Source: Myxosarcina sp. GI1
Lineage (GTDB): Bacteria; Cyanobacteriota; Cyanobacteriia; Cyanobacteriales; Xenococcaceae
NCBI RefSeq assembly: GCF_000756305.1
Contig: NZ_JRFE01000015.1
Span: forward strand, 155,751 to 219,750
Length of the DNA stretch: 64,000 nt
Direction: 5' to 3'
Shown here: piece after piece, positions 35,896-44,629 of the stretch
How positions within the stretch are numbered: position 1 is the first letter of the stretch
Layout: each line of letters opens with the position of its first letter
The notes under the pieces: model-generated
What the model was told of the DNA's origin: nothing
What the model saw: only the letters and a program-made list of their open reading frames with translations
The model's database searches: none
Made by a program: the position numbers and the translations under genes

Positions 35896-37028
35896 GCTCT
35901 GGCTATAGTTTGAGTAGCATTAGACTTTTGATAGGTAGGAAAATCCGTGTAGCCTTCAGCTTCAAAGGAATACCAAATGGACTGGTCGGCATCGGGATTG
36001 AGTTCCCAGTTATTGGCAAAACGGGCAACTAGATCGGGATTACTGATATACGGTCTACCAAAGGCAATTAAATCGGCATCTCCGTTAGCGATCGCTTTTT
36101 CGGCTGATTCTTTGTCATATCCGCAATTACCCATAACAGTTCCGTCGTATATTTTTCTTATTTCTGCTAGAGTCATCGGCTCTCCAAGTTCGTGGAAACC
36201 AAATGCTAATCCGTCAAGTACGTGCAAATATGCCAATCCATGATTGTTTAACTGTTGGATAACATAGGTAAAAGTTTCTCGATAATCTGGCGAACCCATA
36301 TCATTATAAATGCCATTCGGAGAAAGTCTCACGCCTACTCGTCCTGTATCCCAAACACTCAAAACAGCTTCAACAACTTCTTTTAAAAATCGATAGCGAT
36401 TTTCTAAACTGCCGCCATATTTATCGCTGCGGTGATTGGTTTTAGACTGCAAGAATTCATCAAGAAGATAACCATTAGCACTATGAATTTCTACCCCATC
36501 AAAACCAGCTTGTTTGGCGTTGGCTGCTGCTTGGCGATAGTCTTCCACTATTTGAGGAATTTCTTCGGTTTCTAAAGCCCTGGGAGTTTCATGGGGCTGT
36601 TTGCCGTTCGGTGTATGTACTTCCGCTCCTTCATGTCTAATTGCTGAAGGTGCGACGGGAAGCTGGTTGTTGGGTTGAAAGCTGCTATGAGAAGCTCGTC
36701 CCGTATGCCATAGCTGCATGAAAATTGGCGTACCTTTGGCGTGTACCGCATCGACAACTTGTTTCCAAGCTTCGGTTTGCTCTGCTGTATAAACACCAGG
36801 AGTATGTTGCCAACCATTTGCCTGTTGGGAAATAGTCGTAGCTTCGGTAATAATTAAACCCGCACCCGCTCGTTGGGCGTAATACTCTGCCATCAAAGCA
36901 TTGGGTATTCTTTCTTTACCAGCACGCGATCGAGTCAAAGGAGCCATAATCGCGCGGTTTTTTAAAGATAGATCGTTGTTAAGTTTAAAAGCACTTAATA
37001 GCTGTAGAGAATTTGTCTGAGAAGTCAT
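35892..37028 (-). CDS. Alkene reductase of the old yellow enzyme family (NemA-like)
   Basis: This FMN-dependent reductase saturates activated double bonds in electrophilic alkenes and can reduce N-ethylmaleimide-like compounds. The 378-residue protein shows APLTRSRAG, FMQLWHTGRASH, FDGVEIHSANGYLLDEFLQSK (catalytic His/Asn pair) and GNCGYDKESAEKAIANGDADLIAFGRPYISNP. It overlaps surE by four bases (ATGA). In Escherichia coli the homologue nemA is controlled by NemR, and a NemR-like regulator lies in this locus. Confidence 0.93.
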   Translation of the reverse strand: MTSQTNSLQLLSAFKLNNDLSLKNRAIMAPLTRSRAGKERIPNALMAEYYAQRAGAGLIITEATTISQQANGWQHTPGVYTAEQTEAWKQVVDAVHAKGTPIFMQLWHTGRASHSSFQPNNQLPVAPSAIRHEGAEVHTPNGKQPHETPRALETEEIPQIVEDYRQAAANAKQAGFDGVEIHSANGYLLDEFLQSKTNHRSDKYGGSLENRYRFLKEVVEAVLSVWDTGRVGVRLSPNGIYNDMGSPDYRETFTYVIQQLNNHGLAYLHVLDGLAFGFHELGEPMTLAEIRKIYDGTVMGNCGYDKESAEKAIANGDADLIAFGRPYISNPDLVARFANNWELNPDADQSIWYSFEAEGYTDFPTYQKSNATQTIARA

Positions 37029-37060
37029 ATCGCTCGGTAATAGAAATGTTTCTGAATTAT

Positions 37061-37088
37061 TTAGTAGTTAGTGGTTAGTAGTTAGTTA
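37061..37088. repeat. Short tandem heptamer repeat (TTAGTRG)
   Basis: TTAGTAG, TTAGTGG, TTAGTAG and TTAGTTA follow each other without gaps, between the PEBP and old-yellow-enzyme genes. This is the heptamer style known as STRR in cyanobacteria. A different heptamer (GAGTAGC) repeats at 61087. Confidence 0.7.
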
Positions 37089-37107
37089 TAAATAATATTG
37101 GGTTGTT

Positions 37108-37572
37108 CTAACGCTCGTAAGTTCCTACTAGTCTGGCTTGTGCCGTAACATAATCGGCGATCGCGTCGAGTAGTTCTTCTCTATTTAAACTGGCTTTGAG
37201 GTCTAGAGATTTATTTAAAGCGTAGAGCCAGAAGTAATAGTGATGAACGCCATGACCTTCTGGAGGAGCGGGACCTGTATAGCCATTACTGCCAGCACTG
37301 TTGCTGCCTTGAGTAAACTTATCGCCGCCAGCTTCTGCGATTTCGGTAATATCGGGCGGAATATTGTAGAGAGTCCAGTGAGTAAACCCTAACGGTAAGG
37401 GTGCATCGGGATCGTAACAAATTAAGACTAACTGTTTGGTTTCAGGTGGTATTTTACTCCACTGGAGAGGGGGTGAAATATTTTCTCCATCGCTGGTATA
37501 GCGTTTAGGTATAGCTGCTAGAGGCGAAAAAACAGGACTAGTAAGTTCTAAATCTTTGAGTTTTAATTCCAT
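37108..37572 (-). CDS. YbhB/YbcL (PEBP) family protein
   Basis: This 154-residue protein of the phosphatidylethanolamine-binding fold carries LICYDPDAPLPLGFTHWTLYNIP, GSNGYTGPAPPEGHGVHHYYFWLYAL and the C-terminal LVGTYER. No signal peptide is present, so it should be cytosolic. The biochemical role of bacterial members is not settled. It lies inside the co-directional SDR-to-surE run, with 79 bases to the old-yellow-enzyme gene. Confidence 0.9.
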   Translation of the reverse strand: MELKLKDLELTSPVFSPLAAIPKRYTSDGENISPPLQWSKIPPETKQLVLICYDPDAPLPLGFTHWTLYNIPPDITEIAEAGGDKFTQGSNSAGSNGYTGPAPPEGHGVHHYYFWLYALNKSLDLKASLNREELLDAIADYVTAQARLVGTYER

Positions 37573-37639
37573 AAAAAATATTTTAATTGCTGCAAATTTA
37601 GTTTGTATTCTTAACCTTCAGCCAGGTCAAAAACTCAAA

Positions 37640-38272
37640 TCAAGCACAAATTTCTTTGACGCTGGCAAGAATCTTAACCTCATCCCACCAAGCTTTTAGT
37701 TTGGGAGTTTGTGCCGTAACTGTAGTAAATTCAGGCGTTTTTTCTAAATAAATAAAAATTGGAATTAGATAAAAATCGGCGATGCTAATCAGACTACCTG
37801 CTAGAAACGGAGTGCATAAAGCTACGTCTTCGATCGCCTTTAAAGCTTTTTGAGTAGGTGCGATCGCCTCACGAACTGCTGATTCGTCTGGTTGACCTCC
37901 CTGTTGGGGTACGATTAAACGTTGAATCACAATCGTACCAACGGCGTGAGCGTAAAGATAATTGTCGATAATTGACATAATCTGACGCATTTTAGCCTCC
38001 AGCAGCAAATCTGGCGGACTAAATTTGCTGTCAGCCAATTTTTGGTTAATGTAGTGTGTAATGGCGGTTGATTCGTAGATTGTTTCGCCGTCTACTTCCA
38101 ATGTGGGAACTTTTCCGAAGGGGTGCTTGTCTAAATATTCTGCTGTATGATTGTCACCATTAAAAATACCGATATCTTTTGAGTTATAGTCGATATTTGC
38201 TTCTGCTAGCAATAAACGGCTGGTGCGGACATAGGTACTTGTAGGTGTACCGTAGAGTGTAACATTGGGCAT
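37640..38272 (-). CDS. Glutathione S-transferase family protein
   Basis: This 210-residue protein has an N-terminal thioredoxin fold (LYGTPTSTYVRTSRLLLAEA, PFGKVPTLEVDGETIYEST with the cis-Pro/Glu-Ser glutathione-binding turn) and a helical C-terminal domain. The TSTYVRTSRL segment near the N-terminus suggests a Ser/Thr/Tyr type catalytic residue. Likely a detoxification enzyme conjugating or reducing electrophiles with glutathione. It fits the electrophile-stress theme of its neighbours. Confidence 0.88.
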   Translation of the reverse strand: MPNVTLYGTPTSTYVRTSRLLLAEANIDYNSKDIGIFNGDNHTAEYLDKHPFGKVPTLEVDGETIYESTAITHYINQKLADSKFSPPDLLLEAKMRQIMSIIDNYLYAHAVGTIVIQRLIVPQQGGQPDESAVREAIAPTQKALKAIEDVALCTPFLAGSLISIADFYLIPIFIYLEKTPEFTTVTAQTPKLKAWWDEVKILASVKEICA

Positions 38273-38356
38273 AGATATAAATTAATTTACTTCAGTATGT
38301 TATTTAATCGTGTAAGGTGAGTAATGCGATTTAGTTAGGCATTACTCACCACAAAA

Positions 38357-38911
38357 CTACTTGGTTACTGGTTGCTTAGAAAATAATTCGATCGCTTTAG
38401 CGTTAAAAGCAGGAATATCGTCGGGGTTACGGCTGGTAACTAAACCATTATCTTCGACTACTTCGCGATCGACCCAGGTAGCACCTGCATTTTCTAAGTC
38501 TGTTTTGAGTGAAGACCAAGAAGTAACGGTGCGTCCTTTTAAAGCACCAACTTCAACCAGAGTCCAAGGACCGTGACAGATAGCAGCAACTGGTTTGCCA
38601 GCATCAAAGAAAGATTTTACAAACTGTACTGCTTTATCTTTGGTACGTAACTGGTCGGGGTTTGCCGTACCACCAGGAAGTAACAAAGCATCGTAGTCGT
38701 CGGGATTGGCGCTATCCAAAGGAACATCGACTGTAAAAAAGTCTGCTTTGTCATAGTGATTCCAGCCTTGAACGCGATCGCTATTAGGGGAAATAATATG
38801 TGCTTGCGCTCCCGCTTCTTCAAAGGCTTGCTTGGGTTTAGTCAATTCTACTTGTTCAAAACCATCAGCAACGAGGATGGCAATTTTTTTGTTGTTTAGT
38901 TCTTGTGACAT
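38357..38911 (-). CDS. DJ-1/PfpI family protein
   Basis: From the ATG at 38911 the protein has 184 residues; the longer frame upstream lacks family sequence. Motifs are KIAILVADGFEQVEL (Glu of the catalytic site), DALLLPGGTANPDQL and AAICHGPWTLVEVG with the nucleophile Cys next to His. Family members act on glyoxal-type aldehydes or as redox-sensitive chaperones; this member resembles YhbO/PfpI proteins. It sits between the SDR and GST genes on the same strand. Confidence 0.92.
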   Translation of the reverse strand: MSQELNNKKIAILVADGFEQVELTKPKQAFEEAGAQAHIISPNSDRVQGWNHYDKADFFTVDVPLDSANPDDYDALLLPGGTANPDQLRTKDKAVQFVKSFFDAGKPVAAICHGPWTLVEVGALKGRTVTSWSSLKTDLENAGATWVDREVVEDNGLVTSRNPDDIPAFNAKAIELFSKQPVTK

Positions 38912-39047
38912 AATTTTATCTTCTGTTTGTCTGGTTGCAGATAGTTGCAATCTTAAAGACTGCAAGCAATTGTCATAGCAATGCTTTACTTTTAACCTAT
39001 CTCTCCGATAGAGCTTATTTGTCGTCCCCAAGTAAGAGATCGAGATT

Positions 39048-39785
39048 TTATAGTTCCTGCTTGGTAGGACGAATAATCATTTCGTTAACGTCAACGTCTT
39101 CAGGCTGCTCGATCGCATAGGTAATTGCGCGGGCGATCGCATCAGCATCAATGGCTACTGAATATAGTTCGTTGACGCTTTTAGCTGTCTCGTCGTGACT
39201 AATAGTGTTAGTTAACTCGGTGTCTACCGCTCCTGGTGAAATATTTGTCGAGCGAATCTGTCCGTGAGATTCGAGTCTAATTCCTTCTGAAATTGCTTTA
39301 ACGGCAAATTTGGTGGCGCAATAAACCGTACCTCCAGAAAATACCTGATGTCCTGCTACAGAAGAAAGATTAATGATGTGTCCCGATTTTTGCTCGCGCA
39401 TAATCGGCAATACCGCAGCGATGTTGTATAGTACACCTTTGATGTTGACATCTACCATTTGCTCCCACTCATCGACTTTAGCTGCATCTAAAGGTGATAG
39501 AGGCATCAAACCTGCATTGTTGACTAAAACGTCAATGCGTTCGTATGCCAGCTTGGTCGATTTGGCTAATTCCTCTACTTGAGAGCGATCGGTAACATCT
39601 GTGACCTGATATTTGGCAGTGCCTCCATCTTTTTGAATTTCATCGACTAATTCTTTGAGACGGTCTTCTCTTCTGGCAGCCAGCATTAATTTGGCTCCAT
39701 TTTTAGCTAGTCTACGAGCAGTAGCTTCACCAAGACCGCTACTAGCTCCTGTAATAATTACTACTTTATTTTTTATTTCAGACAT
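39048..39785 (-). CDS. SDR family NAD(P)-dependent oxidoreductase
   Basis: This 245-residue classical short-chain dehydrogenase has GASSGLGEATARRL (nucleotide-binding glycines), NNAGLMPLSP, INLSSVAGHQ (catalytic Ser) and YCATKFAVK (catalytic Tyr and Lys). The Arg pair in AARREDRL suggests NADPH. It is the first gene of the six-gene minus-strand run. A TetR-type operator (39923-39940) lies 138 bases ahead of its start, so the run is probably induced when the NemR-like repressor is oxidised. Confidence 0.93.
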   Translation of the reverse strand: MSEIKNKVVIITGASSGLGEATARRLAKNGAKLMLAARREDRLKELVDEIQKDGGTAKYQVTDVTDRSQVEELAKSTKLAYERIDVLVNNAGLMPLSPLDAAKVDEWEQMVDVNIKGVLYNIAAVLPIMREQKSGHIINLSSVAGHQVFSGGTVYCATKFAVKAISEGIRLESHGQIRSTNISPGAVDTELTNTISHDETAKSVNELYSVAIDADAIARAITYAIEQPEDVDVNEMIIRPTKQEL

Positions 39786-39922
39786 AATTAATTCTTTGCT
39801 TTATTACTTTAAGATCGCTCGTCTAAGAAAAAATTATTTGTTTGTTGCTGTTGAGCTTAATTTATTCTTTTGACTTGGATTTATTGTTTATTTGCTAGGT
39901 TAAATAATTAATACTTGTTTAC

Positions 39923-39940
39923 TAGTAGACCAGTCGTCTA
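39923..39940. promoter_or_regulatory. TetR-type operator, copy 1
   Basis: TAGTAGACCAGTCGTCTA contains the inverted repeat TAGAC-N5-GTCTA. Seventeen bases of it (TAGTAGACCAGTCGTCT) occur exactly again at 40602-40618. It lies upstream of the SDR-to-surE run, in the gap after the tetR gene. Confidence 0.85.
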
Positions 39941-39985
39941 TTAGCAACCGATAAAATACTACTAATTACAACAACAGTCCTAAAT

Positions 39986-40582
39986 CTAACTAAAGTCAGA
40001 TTTACCCAAAATTTGCCGAAATAAAATTTTGGCAAAGGTTTGCATCGGTACGGTAGATTTTGTAACCTTAGCTTTTAAAATTGCTCCTTCCCAGCTCGAG
40101 ACAATAAACTTTGCTAGATCTTCAAAATTGTTATTGTCTGGGATTTCTCCTGCCTCATGAGCCTCTTTTAGACACCGTACAAAATACTGTTCCCAATCAA
40201 CAAATACGCGATTGAGGCGATCGCGAAACAACTCGTTTTGCGCCGATAGTTCTTGTGCGAGATTACCAATTAAACAGCCTTCAGCATACTGACAGGCTTC
40301 CATATCCTTAATCCCTGACATAAAGTAATTATGCAGTCGCGTCAAAGGAGAAAATCGTTTGTCCTCTAAAAGATTTTTTAGTCTATCTTCATATCTGCTG
40401 GCAAAGTCATCAATAATTGCCAACCCAAAATCTTCTTTACTAGAAAAATAATAATAAAAGGAACCTTTGGGAACGCCTGCGGTAGTTAATATGTCATTAA
40501 GACTTGCCGCTTTAAATCCTTGTCGCAGAACAATATCGCTGCCGACTCGAATTAATTCATTGCGTTTATTAGTTCGTTTCAT
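39986..40582 (-). CDS. NemR-like TetR/AcrR family repressor
   Basis: This 198-residue repressor has an N-terminal TetR helix-turn-helix (SLNDILTTAGVPKGSFYYYF at about residues 27-46) and a helical ligand domain. It resembles E. coli NemR, including the AEGCLIGNLAQELS region with Cys103. Lys172 in ILKAKVTKS corresponds to NemR Lys175, which forms a reversible bond with the sensing cysteine Cys106 in NemR. The alignment was done by eye. Its promoter region contains one of two identical operators, predicting autoregulation. It likely senses electrophiles or hypochlorite. Confidence 0.88.
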   Translation of the reverse strand: MKRTNKRNELIRVGSDIVLRQGFKAASLNDILTTAGVPKGSFYYYFSSKEDFGLAIIDDFASRYEDRLKNLLEDKRFSPLTRLHNYFMSGIKDMEACQYAEGCLIGNLAQELSAQNELFRDRLNRVFVDWEQYFVRCLKEAHEAGEIPDNNNFEDLAKFIVSSWEGAILKAKVTKSTVPMQTFAKILFRQILGKSDFS

Positions 40583-40601
40583 AATATATACATTTTATCA
40601 A

Positions 40602-40618
40602 TAGTAGACCAGTCGTCT
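40602..40618. promoter_or_regulatory. TetR-type operator, copy 2
   Basis: TAGTAGACCAGTCGTCT is identical to the site at 39923. It lies 20 bases before the tetR start (minus strand) and 14 bases before the ATG of the endonuclease III-like gene, so binding here would repress both divergent genes. Confidence 0.85.
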
Positions 40619-40631
40619 TTCTATCTATCAA

Positions 40632-41300
40632 ATGACTTTAAAGCGATCGCTCGATATCGAAACCGCAATAACCAAGCTACGCGAAACAGTAAAACCCTTT
40701 CCCAAAGCTGCAATGTTTGCTCTAGCAGATGAGGGATATACTTCTGCTTTCGAGCAATTAATTGCCTGTATTATTTCTATTCGCACCTATGATGAGGTTA
40801 GTTTGCCAGTTTCCCGTCGTCTATTTGCGGTGGCCAATACCCCAACAGAAGTCAGTCAATTAAGCCTAGAGCAAATTGAATCTTTAATTGAAGCCAGTAC
40901 CTATGCTAAAAGAAAAGCCGCACAAATAAAAACAATTGCCGAAACAATAGTTTCTGAGTACGATGGCGTTTTACCTTGTGATGCAGAAGTAATGTTGAGT
41001 TTTAAAGGCGTAGGAGTAAAATGCAGTAATTTAACTTTGGGTATTGCTTGCGGACAACCCCATATTAGTGTAGATGTTCACGTTCATCGAGTCACCAATC
41101 GCTGGGGATACGTACGAACTAAAACCCCCGAACAAACTACTGCTGATTTAGCAACCAAACTTCCTCAAAAATATTGGATTAAAATTAATAATTTGCTGGT
41201 TCCTTTTGGCAAACACATCTGTACTGGTAAATTACCTCGCTGTTCTAGCTGTAGCTTGCTGGAGATGTGTCAGCAAGTAGATGTAGTGAAACATCGTTAA
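40632..41300 (+). CDS. Endonuclease III family DNA repair glycosylase
   Basis: This 222-residue protein has the Nth helix-hairpin-helix with the catalytic lysine (GVGVKCSN, Lys130) and the active-site aspartate (VDVHVHRV, Asp148). The iron-sulfur cluster cysteines (Cys197, 204, 207, 213) have the canonical 6-2-5 spacing. It removes oxidised pyrimidines and nicks abasic sites. The N-terminus differs from housekeeping Nth (no SAQATD block; it reads ISIRTYDEV), so it is probably a paralogue. It is divergent from the NemR-like regulator and shares its operator, so it may be induced by the same stress. Confidence 0.88.
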   Translation: MTLKRSLDIETAITKLRETVKPFPKAAMFALADEGYTSAFEQLIACIISIRTYDEVSLPVSRRLFAVANTPTEVSQLSLEQIESLIEASTYAKRKAAQIKTIAETIVSEYDGVLPCDAEVMLSFKGVGVKCSNLTLGIACGQPHISVDVHVHRVTNRWGYVRTKTPEQTTADLATKLPQKYWIKINNLLVPFGKHICTGKLPRCSSCSLLEMCQQVDVVKHR

Positions 41301-41349
41301 TCTAAAACAAATTTGAGATAACACAATATAGGGTTTGATGTTTAAAACG

Positions 41350-44300
41350 TTATTGCCAAGAATCAGTCTTAGTATTCCCAGAACTAGAAAGAGCTACATC
41401 TCTCCTGCCGTTTCCTGTTTCTGCATCCGTAGGAGGAGAGGGTAAATGTTTGGAAATGCGATCGCTCAAGCCAGAAATTACGATATACAGTACGGGGACG
41501 ACTAATAAACTAAGAAAAGTAGCAACAATCATACCGCCAATGACTACAGTTCCTAAAGATTGACGAGAAGCCGCACCAGCACCACTGGCGATCGCCAAAG
41601 GAAACAGACCGACGATGGTAGAAAATGCTGTCATTAGAATTGGACGCAGGCGTTGTTCGGCAGCTTCAACGGCGGCTCTAACGGTAGAATATCCCTGCTC
41701 TCGGAGTTGGTTGGCAAATTCTACGATTAGAATTGAGTTTTTGCTTGCCAAACCGATTAACATCACCAGACCAATTTGACCGTAAACATCATTTTCCAAT
41801 CCTCTTAAAGACAGTGCAAGTAATGCTCCCATCACTGCTAACGGCACTGCCATCATAATAATCAGCGGGTCGAAATAGTTTTCATATTGAGCAGCCAGCA
41901 CCAAAAAGACCATTACCAATCCCAAGCCAAAAATTATCGGTGCCTGTCCTCCAGAACTAATTTCTTCTAAAGCCGTTCCCGACCAAGCATAGTCATAGCC
42001 TGCTGGTAAAGTTGCTTCTGCTACGTCACCAATAGTAGAAATCGCTTCGCCCGAACTATAGCCTTCGGCTGCCGAACCAGAAATCTCAATGGATCTAAAT
42101 AAATTGAAATGAGGAATAGTAGAAGGTCCAGAGGTAGGAGTGAGAGTAACCAAATTAGCTAGGGAAACCATCTCGTCATTAGCGGAACGAACGTATAGCT
42201 GTCTGACATCATCTGGTTTAGCGCGAAACTCTTTATCTGCCTGAACATATACGCGATAGTTGCGCTGTTGTAGGGTAAAGTCATTGACGTACTGCGAACC
42301 CAGGGAAATGCCCAGGGTAGCGAGAATATCGTCAATATCTACCTGGAGTGCCTTAGCCGCATCACGATTAATAGTCACCTGATAGCGGGGTGTATCGGCA
42401 GTAAAAGTAGTGTAAACAGATTCTAGTTGCGATCGCTGGTTTGCTTGTTGTAAGAACTGGTTGGATACTTCAACGAGGTTATCGATATCTTCACTGGAAG
42501 TTAATTCCTGAAGATGCAGGGTAAATCCGCCAAAGGAGCCAAGTCCGCGAATGGCTGGCGGGTTGTTGGGCAAAATTCTGGCTTCGGGAATTGCCGCAAA
42601 CTGCTGTCTCAAACTACCGATAAGAGCCTGTGCCGACTGGTTTGCATTAGTGCGTTGCGACCAGGGTTGGAGATTAGTAAACATGATGCCGCTGTTGGCA
42701 CCACCGCCACCAAAGCTAAAGCCACCAACTGTAAAGACAGCCTGTACTTCTGGAAGTTCTAGCATCTCGCTTTCAGCTTGCTGCATTACCTTGCGAGTAT
42801 AGTCGAGAGATACCCCTGGAGGTCCTTGAACGATGGTAATAAAATATCCTTGGTCTTCTTCAGGGAGAAATCCACCAGGAACCTGCGTATAGAGGAAGGC
42901 GGTAAATCCTAATAAGACGATAAATAGACCGATAACGATACTTTTAAAATGAACGATCTTCTCTAGCAACCTCCGATACTTGCGCCGTACCCAATCTAAA
43001 AAACGATTAAATCGCGAGAAAAACCAGTTTAGCCAGCGAGGAGGGCGATTTCCCCGACGCAACAATAATGCCGAGGCTGAAGGAGCCAGGGTTAGTGCGA
43101 GAAAAGTGGAAACGGCGATAGAAAAGGCTAGTGTTAGAGCGAATTGACGATAAATTGCACCCGTTGCTCCAGGGAAAAAAGCCACTGGTATAAATACCGC
43201 CATCAATACTAGAGAAGTTGCAATAACGGCGCTAGAAAGTTCCTGCATCGAGGCGATCGCCGCTTTACCAGGACTCTCTCCTTCTTCAATGAGTCGGCTG
43301 ATATTTTCTACGACAATAATCGCATCATCTACTACAATACCCGTTGCTAGAGTTAGCCCAAATAGAGTCAGGGTATTAAGAGAGAAGCCAAATGCTCTAA
43401 CAAAAATAAAGGTGCCGATTAAAGATGTGGGAATGGTTAGAACGGGAATAATCGTCGTGCGCCAATCTTGCAAGAAGATAAAAATAATCAAAATTACCAG
43501 CAAGACAGCTTGTATCAGAGTAAAAACTACTTCTGAAAGCGACTCATCGACAAATTCGGTAGCATCGAAAGCAACTTGATACTGAATACCTGGAGGAAAA
43601 TCTTCAGACAAACGAGCCAACTCTGCCTTTACCGCTTTGGCAACATCTAAAGCATTACTGCCTGGAAGTTGGGTAATGCCCAAACCAATAGCTTCCTGTC
43701 CGTTGAACCGCAAAAAAGTGCTGTAGTCCTGTGCGCCTAATTCTACTCTGCCTACATCTTTAACCTGAATCAGCGCATCATCATCTTCCGAGCTAACTAC
43801 CACATTTTCAAACTCTTCGACGCTACGCAAACGAGTATTGGCTTCTAGTTCGATTTGGTAGAGCAAATCGTTAGAAGCAGGCTGTTGTCCCAAGCCGCCA
43901 ATTGCCGCCTGAATATTTTGTTCGCTAATGGCATCGACCACATCTTGAGGTGTTAAGTTACGGGATGCCAATTGATTGGGGTTCAACCAAAGGCGCATAG
44001 CGTAGCGGCGTTCGCCAAAAATTTGTACGTTTCCCACTCCATTTACCCGTTGCAAAGCCTCGGCAATGGAAATATCGGCATAGTTACTCAGAAAAATCGG
44101 GCTGTAGCGATCGCCTTCACTAAATAGTCCAATTGCCATCAAAAAACCCGCGTTTTCCCGTTCTACAACTACTCCCGTACGCTGTACGGTTTCTGGTAGT
44201 CTAGCCTCGGCAACAGAAACGCGATTTTGCACGTCTACAGCAGCTAAATCGGCATCTCTAGAGGGGTCAAAGGTAATCTCAATCGAACTACTACCGCTAC

Positions 44301-44550
44301 TGCTGGTTGAAGAAATGTATTGCGATCCCTCAACCCCATTAATTTCTCGCTCCAAGATATTGGTAACGGTGTTTTCTACTACGTTGGCACTTGCTCCAAT
44401 ATAGTTAGCCGTAACCGAAACCTGGGGAGGAGCGATTTGGGGATATTGGGCGATCGGCAAAGTAGGAATACTAACCGCTCCCAGCAACAGGATTAGTAAA
44501 GCACAGACACTAGTAAAGACTGGTCGTTTGATAAAGAACGAGGAAAACAT
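41350..44550 (-). CDS. HAE1-type RND efflux permease (AcrB/MexB family)
   Basis: This 1066-residue inner-membrane drug/proton antiporter is full length for the family, with 12 membrane helices and two large periplasmic loops. It retains GIVVDDAIIVVENI (the proton-relay Asp pair) and GLVMLIGLASKNSILIVEFA (the conserved Lys). Porter and docking domains are complete (for example SLGSQYVNDFTLQQRNYRVYV). The adaptor gene lies 79 bases upstream on the same strand, and a divergent MarR gene precedes both. No outer-membrane TolC gene is in the window. Confidence 0.95.
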   Translation of the reverse strand: MFSSFFIKRPVFTSVCALLILLLGAVSIPTLPIAQYPQIAPPQVSVTANYIGASANVVENTVTNILEREINGVEGSQYISSTSSSGSSSIEITFDPSRDADLAAVDVQNRVSVAEARLPETVQRTGVVVERENAGFLMAIGLFSEGDRYSPIFLSNYADISIAEALQRVNGVGNVQIFGERRYAMRLWLNPNQLASRNLTPQDVVDAISEQNIQAAIGGLGQQPASNDLLYQIELEANTRLRSVEEFENVVVSSEDDDALIQVKDVGRVELGAQDYSTFLRFNGQEAIGLGITQLPGSNALDVAKAVKAELARLSEDFPPGIQYQVAFDATEFVDESLSEVVFTLIQAVLLVILIIFIFLQDWRTTIIPVLTIPTSLIGTFIFVRAFGFSLNTLTLFGLTLATGIVVDDAIIVVENISRLIEEGESPGKAAIASMQELSSAVIATSLVLMAVFIPVAFFPGATGAIYRQFALTLAFSIAVSTFLALTLAPSASALLLRRGNRPPRWLNWFFSRFNRFLDWVRRKYRRLLEKIVHFKSIVIGLFIVLLGFTAFLYTQVPGGFLPEEDQGYFITIVQGPPGVSLDYTRKVMQQAESEMLELPEVQAVFTVGGFSFGGGGANSGIMFTNLQPWSQRTNANQSAQALIGSLRQQFAAIPEARILPNNPPAIRGLGSFGGFTLHLQELTSSEDIDNLVEVSNQFLQQANQRSQLESVYTTFTADTPRYQVTINRDAAKALQVDIDDILATLGISLGSQYVNDFTLQQRNYRVYVQADKEFRAKPDDVRQLYVRSANDEMVSLANLVTLTPTSGPSTIPHFNLFRSIEISGSAAEGYSSGEAISTIGDVAEATLPAGYDYAWSGTALEEISSGGQAPIIFGLGLVMVFLVLAAQYENYFDPLIIMMAVPLAVMGALLALSLRGLENDVYGQIGLVMLIGLASKNSILIVEFANQLREQGYSTVRAAVEAAEQRLRPILMTAFSTIVGLFPLAIASGAGAASRQSLGTVVIGGMIVATFLSLLVVPVLYIVISGLSDRISKHLPSPPTDAETGNGRRDVALSSSGNTKTDSWQ

Positions 44551-44596
44551 ACGGCGGTTGGCAATTTAATTTATGGGATGAAGCGTGATATTAATC

Positions 44597-44624
44597 GTAG
44601 GAATGCTTTGCGAAGCATTCCTAC
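44597..44624. repeat. 28-bp palindrome between adaptor and RND permease genes
   Basis: GTAGGAATGCTT pairs perfectly with AAGCATTCCTAC around TGCG. It lies in the 79-base gap inside the efflux operon. Such REP-like palindromes can stabilise the upstream part of an operon mRNA or attenuate the downstream part. It has no adjoining T-run. Confidence 0.65.
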
Positions 44625-44629
44625 TGACA

